Part shown: one piece after another, positions 29,196 through 38,236 of the stretch
How the letters are laid out: each line of letters begins with the position of its first letter
Numbering within the stretch: the stretch's first letter is position 1
Notes under the pieces: model-generated
Database searches by the model: none
The model's input: the letters and a program-made list of their open reading frames with translations, nothing else
Told to the model about the DNA's origin: nothing
NCBI RefSeq assembly: GCF_000725805.1
Contig: NZ_KL647134.1
Span: 1-64,000, forward strand
DNA length: 64,000 bases
Direction of reading: 5' to 3'
DNA from: Streptomyces xanthophaeus
GTDB taxonomy: Bacteria; Actinomycetota; Actinomycetes; Streptomycetales; Streptomycetaceae
Position numbers and translations under genes: made by a program

Positions 29196-30338
29196 TCAGG
29201 CCGTGGCGGCGGTGGCGGCGTCGGCGGCCGGCATGGCGCGCAGGAAGCCGAGCATGCGGTCGAACTGGCGCCGGCCCGTCTCCGAGGCCAGGTGCGCGCC
29301 GTACACGATGTCCTTGATCTCACCGGGGGCGAGCTCCGGGCGCTGCAGGCGCATGCCGTCGGACAGTTCGCGGCTGTGCCGGGGGTCGATCGCCACGTGC
29401 GCGGTGAAGTAGATGCGCATCTCGTCGTCGAGGAGCCCGACGCGGGTCATGCCCTCCAGGATGCGCACGAAGTGCGGCTCGACCCAGCTCTCGAAGACCA
29501 GGAAGCAGCCGTACGCCATCATCTTGCGCGCGGGGCGGGTGAGCAGCGCGGCGTTGATGTTGGAGGTCAGCTTGCCGAACCAGGGGTGGCCCTGGCGGTA
29601 CTCGTCGAGGGTGTTCCAGCCGTCCTCGGTGGCCTCCAGCAGGCGCCGCAGCCAGTAGGTGTGGAAGTTCTCCAGCTTGCCGCGGCCGCACTCGTCCCAG
29701 AGGTTGGCGGCGGCGACGGCCTTCTGCATGCCCTGCAGCCCGACCACGAGGAGGGCGACCTCGTCGTCGACGACCTCGTTGCGGATCGTCTCGCAGAGCA
29801 GGAAGCGCTCGATCTGCTCGCGCGAGGCCTCGTCGCGGATGAAGTCGAAGAGGGGGTGGACCACGCCGGGGTTGGTGGCCGCGAGCTCGTCGAGGTGGTC
29901 GGCGGCGGCCAGCTGGTCGGCGAACTCGGGGAGGTCGCCGACGGCGGCCCAGTGGTCGAACAGCTCGCGTTCCAGGGCGATCTTGGCGGCGAACTGGGCG
30001 ATCTCCGCGGCGTCGTCGGTGTGCCGGGTGAAGGCGCCGTCGCGGTACCCGAAGGAGTGCGCGTAGATGGAGCCGAGGTGGGTGTGGAGGAAGCGGCCCT
30101 GCGCCTCGGGGTCGTGCCGCAGGCCTTCCAGGACCGCCTGCTGCTTCTCGGGCGTGGCGGCGAGGAAGTCGGTCAGCTCGGCGTCGAAGCCCTCGAAGTG
30201 CTCGACCGGCGGCCAGTAGTGCTCGTACAGGCTCAGCGCCTCGTCGGCGGGCGTCTTGAGGCTGCTGCGGGTGAGGGAGGAGGGCTTCTGCTGCTTGATC
30301 GCGCGCTCGGAGGCGGTGGTCACGGTGGTGTCGGTCAT
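29196..30338 (-). CDS. Haem-oxygenase-like diiron oxidase (iron-containing redox enzyme family)
   Basis: A protein of 380 residues, almost entirely helical. It resembles the haem-oxygenase-fold diiron family (UndA, BesC, SznF, CADD). Candidate metal ligands are Glu 183 and the following acidic pair (191-192), His 226 in NFHTYW, Glu 283 and Glu 287 in FESWVEPH, and His 314, Asp 318 and His 321 in HVAIDPRH. Members catalyse N-oxygenation, oxidative C-C cleavage or desaturation of amino acids and fatty acids with O2. In this cluster it follows the Dap genes, so Dap or a Dap peptide is an attractive but unproven substrate. AAGGAA precedes the ATG. Confidence 0.78.
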   Translation of the reverse strand: MTDTTVTTASERAIKQQKPSSLTRSSLKTPADEALSLYEHYWPPVEHFEGFDAELTDFLAATPEKQQAVLEGLRHDPEAQGRFLHTHLGSIYAHSFGYRDGAFTRHTDDAAEIAQFAAKIALERELFDHWAAVGDLPEFADQLAAADHLDELAATNPGVVHPLFDFIRDEASREQIERFLLCETIRNEVVDDEVALLVVGLQGMQKAVAAANLWDECGRGKLENFHTYWLRRLLEATEDGWNTLDEYRQGHPWFGKLTSNINAALLTRPARKMMAYGCFLVFESWVEPHFVRILEGMTRVGLLDDEMRIYFTAHVAIDPRHSRELSDGMRLQRPELAPGEIKDIVYGAHLASETGRRQFDRMLGFLRAMPAADAATAATA

Positions 30339-30458
30339 CTGGGGTCGTTCCTTGGCTAGGTGGTTCGAAGGGTGGGGTGCGGGCCGGTCAGGCGGTGCGG
30401 GCCGGTCAGGCGGCGCAGGGCGGGCGCGGGCCGCCCGGGACCTGCTCGGGGTGGCCGG

Positions 30459-31469
30459 TCACCCCCATCGGCGGGTTTCCCCGAAGAAGTCCGCGACGGA
30501 GGTCGCCTGCCCGGTCTCGACGGCGCGGCGGTGCACGTAGGCGCCGACGGCGAGGTCGAGGACGCCCAGTCCGAACGGCGAGAAGATGCGGGGTCGGTCG
30601 GCGGCCAGGGTGAGTCCGCCCTCGATGACCTCGGCCAGCACGCCGGAGACGAAGTCGCGGTTGCCGCTCTTGAGTTCGGCGAGGTGCGGGGAGGTGCGGG
30701 CGGTCAGGCAGTGGTCGATGTCGTCCAGCACGTTGTACGAGGACAGGACGAGGTCGGCGGAGATGTCGCGCAGGGAGACGTTGAGGACCACCTGGCCGGG
30801 GGCGAAGGAGTCGGGGTCGGTGACGTAGGGCTCGGCGGCCGTGGTCGCCAGGACCACCACGTCGGCGCCCTTCAGGGCGTCGCCGAGGCCTTCGGAGACG
30901 GCCGCGGGGTGGCCGAGCTCCTCGCGGATGTGCGCGGCCAGCGATCCGGCGTACTCGGGCACCTGGTCGTACAGGGCGAACTCGCCGACGGTCCAGCCCT
31001 CGGCGTCGAAGAACTCGACGATGTTGCGGGCGATGATGCCGGAGCCGACCACGGCGATCTTCGCGGCCTCGGTCCGGCCGAGCAGCCGGGCCGCGCCCAG
31101 GACGGCGGAGGCCGCGGTGCGGGCCGCGCTGATCTGGGAGGCCTCCAGGCAGGCGAAGGGGTAGCCGGTGGCGTAGTCGTTGAGCAGCAGGACGGCCGAC
31201 GCCCGGGGAATGTTGCTCTGGATGTTCTCGGGGAAGCTGCCGATCCACTTGATCCCGGCCACGTCGACGTCGCCGCCCAGGTAGGCGGGGAGGGCGATGA
31301 TCCGCGCGCTCGGCCGGTCGGGGAAGCGCAGGAAGTAGCTGTTGGGGTTCACCGAGTCGCCCCGGTGGTGGGCCAGGTAGGCGTCGCGGACCACCGAGAC
31401 CAGGTCCGAGCGGGACTCACTGATGATCTTGCGGGCGGTGGTGCCGCCCACCACGTCGAACTCGAACAT
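30459..31469 (-). CDS. SbnB-like N-(2-amino-2-carboxyethyl)-L-glutamate dehydrogenase
   Basis: A protein of 336 residues of the ornithine cyclodeaminase/mu-crystallin family, with a Rossmann loop (AVVGSGIIARN) and the SbnB-type wording VDVAGIKWIGSFPENI and PRASAVLLLNDYATGYP. In the staphyloferrin B pathway SbnB oxidises N-(2-amino-2-carboxyethyl)-glutamate with NAD and releases L-2,3-diaminopropionate and 2-oxoglutarate. It lies 15 nt downstream of the SbnA-like gene, the same pairing seen in other Dap pathways. This makes Dap supply the firmest biochemical call in the cluster. Confidence 0.9.
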   Translation of the reverse strand: MFEFDVVGGTTARKIISESRSDLVSVVRDAYLAHHRGDSVNPNSYFLRFPDRPSARIIALPAYLGGDVDVAGIKWIGSFPENIQSNIPRASAVLLLNDYATGYPFACLEASQISAARTAASAVLGAARLLGRTEAAKIAVVGSGIIARNIVEFFDAEGWTVGEFALYDQVPEYAGSLAAHIREELGHPAAVSEGLGDALKGADVVVLATTAAEPYVTDPDSFAPGQVVLNVSLRDISADLVLSSYNVLDDIDHCLTARTSPHLAELKSGNRDFVSGVLAEVIEGGLTLAADRPRIFSPFGLGVLDLAVGAYVHRRAVETGQATSVADFFGETRRWG

Positions 31470-31484
31470 GCTGGTGCACTGCTC

Positions 31485-32474
31485 CTAAAGCGGGACGGGA
31501 AGTGGGGGCCGGCCGGCGGCGTCGAGCGCCTCGGCGCCGAAACGCGCCGCCACCCAGGTGTCGTTGTAGACGGTGGACAGATAGCGGTCACCGAGGTCGG
31601 GCGAGAGCGCCACGACCCGTGACCCCTCGGGGATGCTCGCGGCCCGTTCGAGCACGGCGGCCAGCACCGAGCCCGTCGAACCGCCGACGAGGACGCCGTG
31701 GCGGCGGGCCACGGCCCGGCAGGCGCGGACCGCGTCCCTCTCGTCGATCAGGACGACCTCGTCGAGCAGGTGCGGCTCCAGCAGTTCCGGACGCCGGCTG
31801 GTGCCGAGCCCGGGGATGTACCGGGGCCGGCTGGGTCCGCCGAAGGTGACGGAGCCCTCCGTGTCGACGGCGATGATGCGGGTGGCGGGCGAGAAGCGGC
31901 GGAAGTACTCCGCGCATCCCATGAGGGTCCCGGTGGTTCCCGCTCCGACGAACAGGTAGTCGACCGCGCCGATCTTGGCCATGGTGGACGCGGCGGTGCG
32001 TATCGAATGGATGCGGGGGTTCGCCTTGTTCCCGTACTGGTTGGTCCACAGCAGGGCCGGGTCGTCGGCCACCAGGCGCTCGATGAGCGCGATGCGGGAG
32101 CCGAGGAACCCGCCGTTGGGGTCCCGGCCCTCCACCACGATCACCTGGGCGCCCAGGGCCTTCATGGCCGCCACGTTCTGCGCGGACGCGTTCGGGTCGG
32201 TGACGCAGGTGAACTCGTATCCCTTGGCCGCGCACACCATGCTCAGGGCCACGCCCAGGTTGCCCGAGGAGGACTCGATGACCCGGCCGCCGGGGCCCAG
32301 GAGGCCCCGGGACTCGGCGTCGGAGATCAGCCCGACCGCCGTCTTGAGCTTGATGGAGCCGGCCGGGTTCAGGCCCTCGATCTTGAGGAAGAGCTCGCTG
32401 CCCGGCAGCTCGCCGGGCAGCCGCAGGAAGATGTCGTCCGTGATGACGTCATAGGCCTTGTCGTGAATGGTCAC
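31485..32474 (-). CDS. SbnA-like PLP enzyme for 2,3-diaminopropionate synthesis
   Basis: A protein of 329 residues of the cysteine synthase family. The PLP lysine is probably Lys 42 in NPAGSIK, and SSSGNLG (68-74) is the substrate loop. The wording is that of SbnA, which joins O-phosphoserine and glutamate to give N-(2-amino-2-carboxyethyl)-L-glutamate. The start is set at the GTG at 32474, because GTGA overlaps the stop of the upstream ATP-grasp gene; the open frame continues through that gene in another reading frame but is a shadow. Directly followed by the SbnB-like gene. Confidence 0.9.
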   Translation of the reverse strand: MTIHDKAYDVITDDIFLRLPGELPGSELFLKIEGLNPAGSIKLKTAVGLISDAESRGLLGPGGRVIESSSGNLGVALSMVCAAKGYEFTCVTDPNASAQNVAAMKALGAQVIVVEGRDPNGGFLGSRIALIERLVADDPALLWTNQYGNKANPRIHSIRTAASTMAKIGAVDYLFVGAGTTGTLMGCAEYFRRFSPATRIIAVDTEGSVTFGGPSRPRYIPGLGTSRRPELLEPHLLDEVVLIDERDAVRACRAVARRHGVLVGGSTGSVLAAVLERAASIPEGSRVVALSPDLGDRYLSTVYNDTWVAARFGAEALDAAGRPPLPVPL

Positions 32475-33733
32475 TCCGGTGCGTCCCTTCCCCGTGATGT
32501 CTGCGCGTGGACCTCCGTGGTGACGAGGAGGGTGCTCCGCACCTGGGCGAGCGCCTCTTCGAGCGCTTCCCGCGAGGGCGCGGCCAGCACGGCGAAGGCC
32601 GTGCGCTGTCCGGAGGAGGAGGTCGCCGCGATGCGGTCGCCGACGGCCACGGACACTCCGCAGTCCACGACGGCGGGGTGGGCGCGCACCTGCTCCAGGC
32701 CCTCGACGGCCACGACGGTGCCCGGCTCGGACACGACGAAGTGGCTCGCCGCGTACCGGACGGGGGCCTGCGGAGCCGGCGGCAGCTGCGCGCCCACGGC
32801 CAGGCGCACGACCATCTCGAACCAGTCGATCCCGTAGGCGAGCGAGCAGAGGTCCATGAGGTAGTCGCCCGGGGTACGGACCGCCACCTCCATCACCTGC
32901 GGGCCGGTCGCGGTCAGCCGGAACTCCAGGTGGACCAGGCCGGTGCGCATGCCGATCGCCTCGATGACGGACTCCCCGAGGGCGTCCACCACCGCGGCCT
33001 CCTCCGGCGGCAGCTGTACGGCCACCCGGTGGGAGACCTCGACGAAGTGCGGCGGGCCCGTCGTCTCCTTGGCGGTGAGGTTGGCGAACCACACCTTCCC
33101 GCCCTGGACCAGCGCCTCCCAGCTGTACTCGGGCCCCTGCGCGGCCGTCTCGACCAGCAGGAGGCCCTCGCCGCCGCGGCGCACCGCGGCCTCCCGGTAC
33201 GCGTCCGCCCCGGGGACCAGCTCCACTCCCTCGCTGCCGGCCGAGGACAGCGGCTTGACGACGACCGGGAGACGGGCCTCGGCCCAGGGTCCGGCCTCGG
33301 TGAGGCTGCCGGTGAGCCGGTACTCGGGCTGCCCGATGCCGTGCGCCCGGAAACGGCCCCGCTGCAGCGCCTTGTTCCGTGAGATCGCCGCGGCCTGGAG
33401 GGACGGCCCGGGCAGTGCGAGGCGGTCCTGGACCAGGGCCGCCGCCAGGACGTGGGACTCGGTGAAGGCCAGTACGCCGTCCGGCCTGCGCCGCAGGGCC
33501 GCTTCGTAGGCGGATTCGGCCCACAGCTCGTCCAGGGAGCCGTAGCGGCCCTGGCTCAGCTCCAGTTCGTCCACGAGGCCGCGGGCCTCCTCGGCCCGGG
33601 TCTCGGCCTCGACGGCGCGGACGCGCAGCCCGAGCCGGTGCGCGGCCCGGACGTAGGGCCGGCCCATGAGGCCGACGCCGATCAGGAGCAGCTCGGGGTC
33701 CGGGGCGGGCTGCGCGTGGAGGTCGTCGCTCAT
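32471..33733 (-). CDS. ATP-grasp peptide/amino-acid ligase 1
   Basis: A protein of 420 residues of the carnosine synthase/BacD-like ATP-grasp group. ATP-binding Lys 160 in VVVKP is followed by the Gly-rich loop SSAGSEGV (163-170); magnesium-binding Glu 270 (HLEF) and Glu 282 (MEV) follow. The Asn normally two residues after the second Glu is Ala (EVAVR). Such enzymes form a peptide or amide bond through an acyl phosphate. It overlaps the flavin reductase gene upstream and the SbnA-like gene downstream by 4 nt each, so it may act directly on Dap. Confidence 0.85.
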   Translation of the reverse strand: MSDDLHAQPAPDPELLLIGVGLMGRPYVRAAHRLGLRVRAVEAETRAEEARGLVDELELSQGRYGSLDELWAESAYEAALRRRPDGVLAFTESHVLAAALVQDRLALPGPSLQAAAISRNKALQRGRFRAHGIGQPEYRLTGSLTEAGPWAEARLPVVVKPLSSAGSEGVELVPGADAYREAAVRRGGEGLLLVETAAQGPEYSWEALVQGGKVWFANLTAKETTGPPHFVEVSHRVAVQLPPEEAAVVDALGESVIEAIGMRTGLVHLEFRLTATGPQVMEVAVRTPGDYLMDLCSLAYGIDWFEMVVRLAVGAQLPPAPQAPVRYAASHFVVSEPGTVVAVEGLEQVRAHPAVVDCGVSVAVGDRIAATSSSGQRTAFAVLAAPSREALEEALAQVRSTLLVTTEVHAQTSRGRDAPE

Positions 33734-34254
33734 GCGGCGGGCTCCTGCGCGGTGTTCCAGGCACCTTCGAAGAACAGCAGCGGCCGGCCCGCGTTCAGCA
33801 CCCCGGCGTCCACGACCTCGCCGAGCACGACGTGGTGGTCGTCGCGGGTCAGGACGTCCGTCACCTTGCAGTCGACGTAGCCGAGGGCCTCCGACAGCAC
33901 CGGGGCGCCGGTCGAGGCGGTCATCACCGGGGACCCGGAGAAGCGGTCGTCGTCGGAGCGCCAGAACCGTTCGGCCGCCGTCCGCTGGCCGTCGGCGAGG
34001 AAGCTGGCGGCGAAGAATCCGGACCTCTCGATGGACGGCCAGGTACGGGACGCGGTGCTGATGCAGAAGAGCACCGACGGCGGGGTGAGGGACACCGAGG
34101 TGAAGGAATTGACCAGTACGCCCACGGGACCCCGTTCACCCTGGGAAGCGATCACCGCGACCCCGGTCGCGAACTTGCCGAGGACACGGCGCAGGGGCGG
34201 CTTGGTGCCGGTACCGGCTGCGGGAGGGGACAAGGCCGCGGCGCTTGTCGTCAT
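33730..34254 (-). CDS. Flavin reductase (HpaC/DIM6-NTAB family)
   Basis: A protein of 174 residues with the family core LGKFATGVAVIAS, VGVLVNSFTSVSLTPPSVLFCI, and ending in a GRPLLFFEGAWNT-type strand. These enzymes reduce FMN or FAD with NAD(P)H and feed it to partner monooxygenases. The LLM-class monooxygenase of the same operon (38236-39345) is the obvious partner. AAGGAG precedes the ATG at 34254; the longer frame upstream is a shadow of the next gene. It is coupled to ATP-grasp 1 by an ATGA overlap. Confidence 0.9.
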   Translation of the reverse strand: MTTSAAALSPPAAGTGTKPPLRRVLGKFATGVAVIASQGERGPVGVLVNSFTSVSLTPPSVLFCISTASRTWPSIERSGFFAASFLADGQRTAAERFWRSDDDRFSGSPVMTASTGAPVLSEALGYVDCKVTDVLTRDDHHVVLGEVVDAGVLNAGRPLLFFEGAWNTAQEPAA

Positions 34255-34321
34255 GTTCTTTGACTCCTTGAAGTCCGGTGCCCACGGGCGCCCGGGGACT
34301 GTTGGTGCGCAGGCCAGGCGG

Positions 34322-34352
34322 TCCCCGCCCGGCGGGGGATGCCGGGCGGGGA
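34322..34352. other. Hairpin between ATP-grasp 2 and the flavin reductase
   Basis: TCCCCGCCCGGC (34322-34333) pairs with GCCGGGCGGGGA (34341-34352) in the 113-bp gap. It could attenuate or stabilise the operon transcript. Confidence 0.55.
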
Positions 34353-34367
34353 GCTGGGGGGCGGGGC

Positions 34368-35642
34368 CTACTCGTAGTGAATGGCGACGGATTCGTCGAG
34401 CCCGTCGTGGAACTCCTCGGCGTCCTCGTAGGAGTCGTGCCGGGAGAAGACGAAGCCGGGGTAACCCGAGTACTCGGGGTAGGGCAGGATGCGGTTGCCC
34501 GGGTGCAGCAGCTGGATGATGCGGTCGACCCGGGGGTCGGCCGCGGCCTCGTCCAGGCCCGCGATCCCGGTGATGAGGCCGGATCCGCCGACGGGCACGA
34601 AGTACATGGCTCCGGTGCCCACGTGCTGGACGGGCTCGTGCCAGCCGAGGGGCTCGCGGCCCATGGCGATGCGGAAGGTGTCTGCGGCGAAGTCGGCGCC
34701 GGTGACGGACTCCACGATGTGGTGGGAGGCACCGGAGGCGCCGACGCGCGCGCCCATCTCCAGCAGGTAGGCCTGCTCGCCGCGCAGGCGCAGTTCGGAG
34801 TGGGTGGGGCCGTCGGTGACGCCGAGGGCGGCGTGGGCGCCGGTGATCTGCTCGACGATGGACCGCTCGACCTCGGGGGACAGCGGGGCCGGGGCGCGGT
34901 AGACCTTCTCCTCGAAGAAGGGGCCTTCGGGGCGTCCCTTGTAGCCGATCGTGTGGATCTTCACCTGGCCCCGGTAGGACAGGGACTCGATGCAGTACTC
35001 GTCGCCGTCGAGGTACTCCTCCACGACCAGGCCCTCGAACTGCGCGGAGTCGCCGCCGTATCCGAGGTAGCGCCGGCACACCTCCCACACGGAGTTCACC
35101 GTGGTCTGGAGCTCTTCGGCCGAGTCGACCCGGGTGACGCCGAGGCTGGTGAAGCCTCCGGCGGGCTTGACCACGACGGGGAAGACGAGGTCGGCCGCGA
35201 GCTTCCAGTCCTCCGGGCCGGACAGGGCGACGTAGGCGGGCGTGTTCAGTCCGGCCTGGTCCAGGCGGCGGCGCATCTCCCGCTTGTCGCGCACCGCGAA
35301 GGAGGTCTCCTCGCTCAGGCCCGGCAGGCCCAGCGCGCGGGCCGCCTTGGCGGTGAACGGTACGGCCACGTCGAGGGCGGTGACCAGGGCGGCCAGCGGC
35401 CGTTCGCGGTGCAGCTCCTCGATGGCTGCCAGCGCTGCGGCCTCGTCCCCGAAGATGTCCAGCGCGACGGTGCGCACGACGGCGGGGGGCAGCTGCGCGG
35501 GCAGGGCCTCGTCCGGGCGCGGGTTCGGGCGGTGGATCAGGACGACGTCCACCTCCGCCCGCCGGGCGCCCTCGAACATCCAGGGCATGCCCGGCCGCTG
35601 GTAGACCAGGGCCACAAGGGGACGATCGGTCAAGGGAAACAC
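34368..35642 (-). CDS. ATP-grasp peptide/amino-acid ligase 2
   Basis: A protein of 424 residues. ATP-binding Lys 159 (VVVKP), Gly-rich loop AGGFTSLGV (161-169), magnesium-binding Glu 283 (HSEL) and Glu 295 (LEM). The usual Asn is Gly (EMGAR). The N-terminal 110 residues form the pre-ATP-grasp region seen in L-amino-acid ligases. It starts at a GTG (35642) with AGGAG six bases upstream. It belongs to the same broad group as the other four ligases, but differs enough in sequence to suggest its own substrate pair and not a recent copy. Confidence 0.85.
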   Translation of the reverse strand: MFPLTDRPLVALVYQRPGMPWMFEGARRAEVDVVLIHRPNPRPDEALPAQLPPAVVRTVALDIFGDEAAALAAIEELHRERPLAALVTALDVAVPFTAKAARALGLPGLSEETSFAVRDKREMRRRLDQAGLNTPAYVALSGPEDWKLAADLVFPVVVKPAGGFTSLGVTRVDSAEELQTTVNSVWEVCRRYLGYGGDSAQFEGLVVEEYLDGDEYCIESLSYRGQVKIHTIGYKGRPEGPFFEEKVYRAPAPLSPEVERSIVEQITGAHAALGVTDGPTHSELRLRGEQAYLLEMGARVGASGASHHIVESVTGADFAADTFRIAMGREPLGWHEPVQHVGTGAMYFVPVGGSGLITGIAGLDEAAADPRVDRIIQLLHPGNRILPYPEYSGYPGFVFSRHDSYEDAEEFHDGLDESVAIHYE

Positions 35643-35696
35643 TCCACTCCTGGGAATCGGGGTTGTGGGGCCGCTTCGACGCGGCGCGTCGTCCCG

Positions 35697-36938
35697 CTAG
35701 CGGGACGAGAACTCGATGCGGAAGTGCTCCATCAGATGGCGCAGATCGGCTTCCGCCTGCGCCTCGGAGTCCTGGACGACCATGCAGCGTCCGCTCTGGA
35801 GGCTGTCGTAGCCGCCGCTCGCGTCGAGCACGTCGCCCGGCTGCGGGACGAGCTCGCGCCAGACGGAGCCGGCCAGGCTGCTCATGCGGGTGGCGGAGAG
35901 CACCTCGGCGGGCAGCACGCGCGGCTTGGGCATGATCAGCCATCCGCCGGCCGGGTCACCGTCCTTCGGCGTCGCCGGGAGCGGCTTCCCGGTCAGCGAC
36001 TTCAGCCACACCTCGAAGAGGTTGACGCCGAACAGCTTGTGGATGAGGTAGGGCACTTCGCCGCCGCCGATCCGGCCCGCCACCTCCAGGAAGACCAGTT
36101 CCCCGGCCTCGGTGACGAAGAGCTCCAGGTGGAAGGGCATCCCGCGCATGCCGAGCGCGGTGACGCAGCTCTGCGTGAACTGCTCGACGCGCTCACGGAG
36201 TTCGCCGCGCTGGAGGACCACCGAGCCGAGCGGTGCGCCGCCTTCGAAGGAGAGGCAGTCGTTCAGGTACCGGGAGACCACCTGGAAGACGATCTTCCCG
36301 TCGGCGTCGGCGAACCCGTCGACGTGGTGGACGGTGCCGGAGATGAACTCCTCGATCTCGTTGCCGTCGAGCTCCTGCGTCCCGCACAGGGCGCGCAGGG
36401 CCTGCTCGTCCTCGATCAGGTGCACCCCGATGCTGCCCGCCCCGTCGACCGGCTTGACGATCAGGGGGTACCCGCACGTGCCGGCGAACTCCAGCGTCTG
36501 CTCGACGCTCTCGCAGCCCGCGAAGTGCGGCACCCGCAGCCCGGCCTCGGCGAGCAGCTCCTTCATCCGGACCTTGTTGCGGTAGACGGCCACCTCCTCG
36601 GGGCCGGGGCCGGGGATGCCCAGGGCCTGGCGGACCCGGGCCACGGCGTCGAGGGTGAACTCGGACAGCGTGATGATCTGGTCCACCGGGCGGCCGACCT
36701 GCTGCACCACCTGCGTCACGGCGGCGCGCAGGTCCTCAAAGGAACTGATGTCCTCCACCTCGGCCATCGCCGCGATGCGCTCGCGCGCGGCCCGGACGCC
36801 GGTGGCACCGACCCGGTCCACCACGTAGCTGACCTGGTGCTCCTCGTGATCGATGAACTCGTCGTAGCGGGTGAGTTCGTGATCCCAGCGCACGCCCTCG
36901 GTGAACCTGGGCCACCGGTTGACGATGACGATGTGCAC
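35697..36938 (-). CDS. ATP-grasp peptide/amino-acid ligase 3
   Basis: A protein of 413 residues. ATP-binding Lys 162 (IVKP), Gly-rich loop VDGAGSIGV (164-172), magnesium-binding Glu 272 (HLEL) and Glu 285 (LEV), with Ala in place of the usual Asn (EVAGR). The GTG at 36938 is chosen because AGGAG lies eight bases upstream; the longer open frame upstream runs antiphase through the exporter gene. The start (VHIVIVNRWPRF) is a beta-strand typical of the pre-ATP-grasp domain. Located 54 nt upstream of ATP-grasp 2, a tandem pair. Confidence 0.85.
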   Translation of the reverse strand: MHIVIVNRWPRFTEGVRWDHELTRYDEFIDHEEHQVSYVVDRVGATGVRAARERIAAMAEVEDISSFEDLRAAVTQVVQQVGRPVDQIITLSEFTLDAVARVRQALGIPGPGPEEVAVYRNKVRMKELLAEAGLRVPHFAGCESVEQTLEFAGTCGYPLIVKPVDGAGSIGVHLIEDEQALRALCGTQELDGNEIEEFISGTVHHVDGFADADGKIVFQVVSRYLNDCLSFEGGAPLGSVVLQRGELRERVEQFTQSCVTALGMRGMPFHLELFVTEAGELVFLEVAGRIGGGEVPYLIHKLFGVNLFEVWLKSLTGKPLPATPKDGDPAGGWLIMPKPRVLPAEVLSATRMSSLAGSVWRELVPQPGDVLDASGGYDSLQSGRCMVVQDSEAQAEADLRHLMEHFRIEFSSR

Positions 36939-36979
36939 GTAGTGCTCCTGATCTTGGAGGGGAAGGCGGTCGCGGCGGG

Positions 36980-38236
36980 TCAGCCGCCCGACACGTCCGC
37001 GAGCGGACGCTGCTGCTCCGCCGCGGCGATGGCCACGTCGAACCCGCGGATGGTCAGCGGCAGGACCACCAGGCCGTACAGGGCGAGCAGCACCGCGAGG
37101 GTCCCGACGAGCAGCTGCGGGCCCAGCGAGTTGCCGAGGAAGGCGATCAGCAGTCCGCCGATCGGATAGGACAGGGTGTTGAGCAGGTAGAACGGGCCCA
37201 TCACCTTGCCCAGGTGCGCCGAGGGGATGACCTTGACGCGCTGGGTGCGGTTGTAGACGTTGAAGTAGGCGACGCCCATCAGCGCCGCCACGTAGGCCGT
37301 CGCGTACAGCGCGAAGGACGGGGAGGAGGCCAGCCCCAGCAGGGAGGCGCTGAGCAGCACGAAGCCGAACACGCCCAGCGCCTTGACGTGGACCCGCTTC
37401 AGCAGCAGGGGCACCAGCATCAGGTTCAGCAGGCCGGTGACCCCCACCAGGGTGTTGAGCAGGGCGAACGAGGACTCCGGCGCCTTGAAGACATCGGTGA
37501 CCACGGCCGCGTTGACGCTCAGAGCGGTGGCGAAGGCCAGGTTGATCGAGAAGTTGATGCTGACCAGCAGCACGACCGGCTTGTTGCGGATCAGCAGGGA
37601 CCAGCCGAGGCGCAGTTCGGCCACGGTCGCGGCCGCGCTGCCCGGGTTGGGCTGGCGCTCGCCCCGCGGCAGCGGCAGCCAGCACAGGGCCGACAGCGCG
37701 CACAGCGTCGCGGCGATGCCCAGCAGCCACAGCTTCCCCATGACCGCCGCCCCGAGCACGGCCAGCGCCGGCCCGAGGGCCATGGCCAGCAGCTCCATGT
37801 TCTGTACGAGGGACTGCGTACGGGCCACCTTCTCGCCCTTGGCCAGCAGCAGCACCGCCTTCTCCACCGACAGCCGGATCGGTGCCATCAGCAGCGACAT
37901 GAACACGGCCCCGGCCATCAGCGCCGGAGTGGTCCACGAGGGCGATATCGCGCAGGCGGCCAGGACGAGGAGCAGGACGACGGCGCGCCCCGCGTTCACC
38001 CGGGAGAAGAGCCGGGGCCCGCCGTCACGGTCGGCGATCAGGCCGGCGAAGGGGAAGGCGAGCAGGCCCGGCAGCCACTCCAGCGCGAAGGAGATGCCCA
38101 GTACGGAGATGTCCTTGGTGTCCTGGAAGATCAGCAGCGGCACGGCGAACATGACCACCTGCTCGGCGACCAGGCCGAGCAGCACACCCGTACCGAAGAG
38201 CAGGAACCGTGCACGCTCGCGCGCCGGCCCCGCCAT
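36980..38236 (-). CDS. MFS transporter 1
   Basis: A protein of 418 residues with about 12 hydrophobic helices. The loop between helices 2 and 3 is AGLIADRDGGPRLFSRVN, a variant of the MFS-A motif. The layout is that of MFS_3-type exporters (enterobactin exporter EntS relatives). Its ATG overlaps the stop of the monooxygenase gene as ATGA, which fixes the start at 38236. As part of the cluster operon it is the likely exporter or self-resistance pump for the product, together with MFS 2. Confidence 0.88.
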   Translation of the reverse strand: MAGPARERARFLLFGTGVLLGLVAEQVVMFAVPLLIFQDTKDISVLGISFALEWLPGLLAFPFAGLIADRDGGPRLFSRVNAGRAVVLLLVLAACAISPSWTTPALMAGAVFMSLLMAPIRLSVEKAVLLLAKGEKVARTQSLVQNMELLAMALGPALAVLGAAVMGKLWLLGIAATLCALSALCWLPLPRGERQPNPGSAAATVAELRLGWSLLIRNKPVVLLVSINFSINLAFATALSVNAAVVTDVFKAPESSFALLNTLVGVTGLLNLMLVPLLLKRVHVKALGVFGFVLLSASLLGLASSPSFALYATAYVAALMGVAYFNVYNRTQRVKVIPSAHLGKVMGPFYLLNTLSYPIGGLLIAFLGNSLGPQLLVGTLAVLLALYGLVVLPLTIRGFDVAIAAAEQQRPLADVSGG

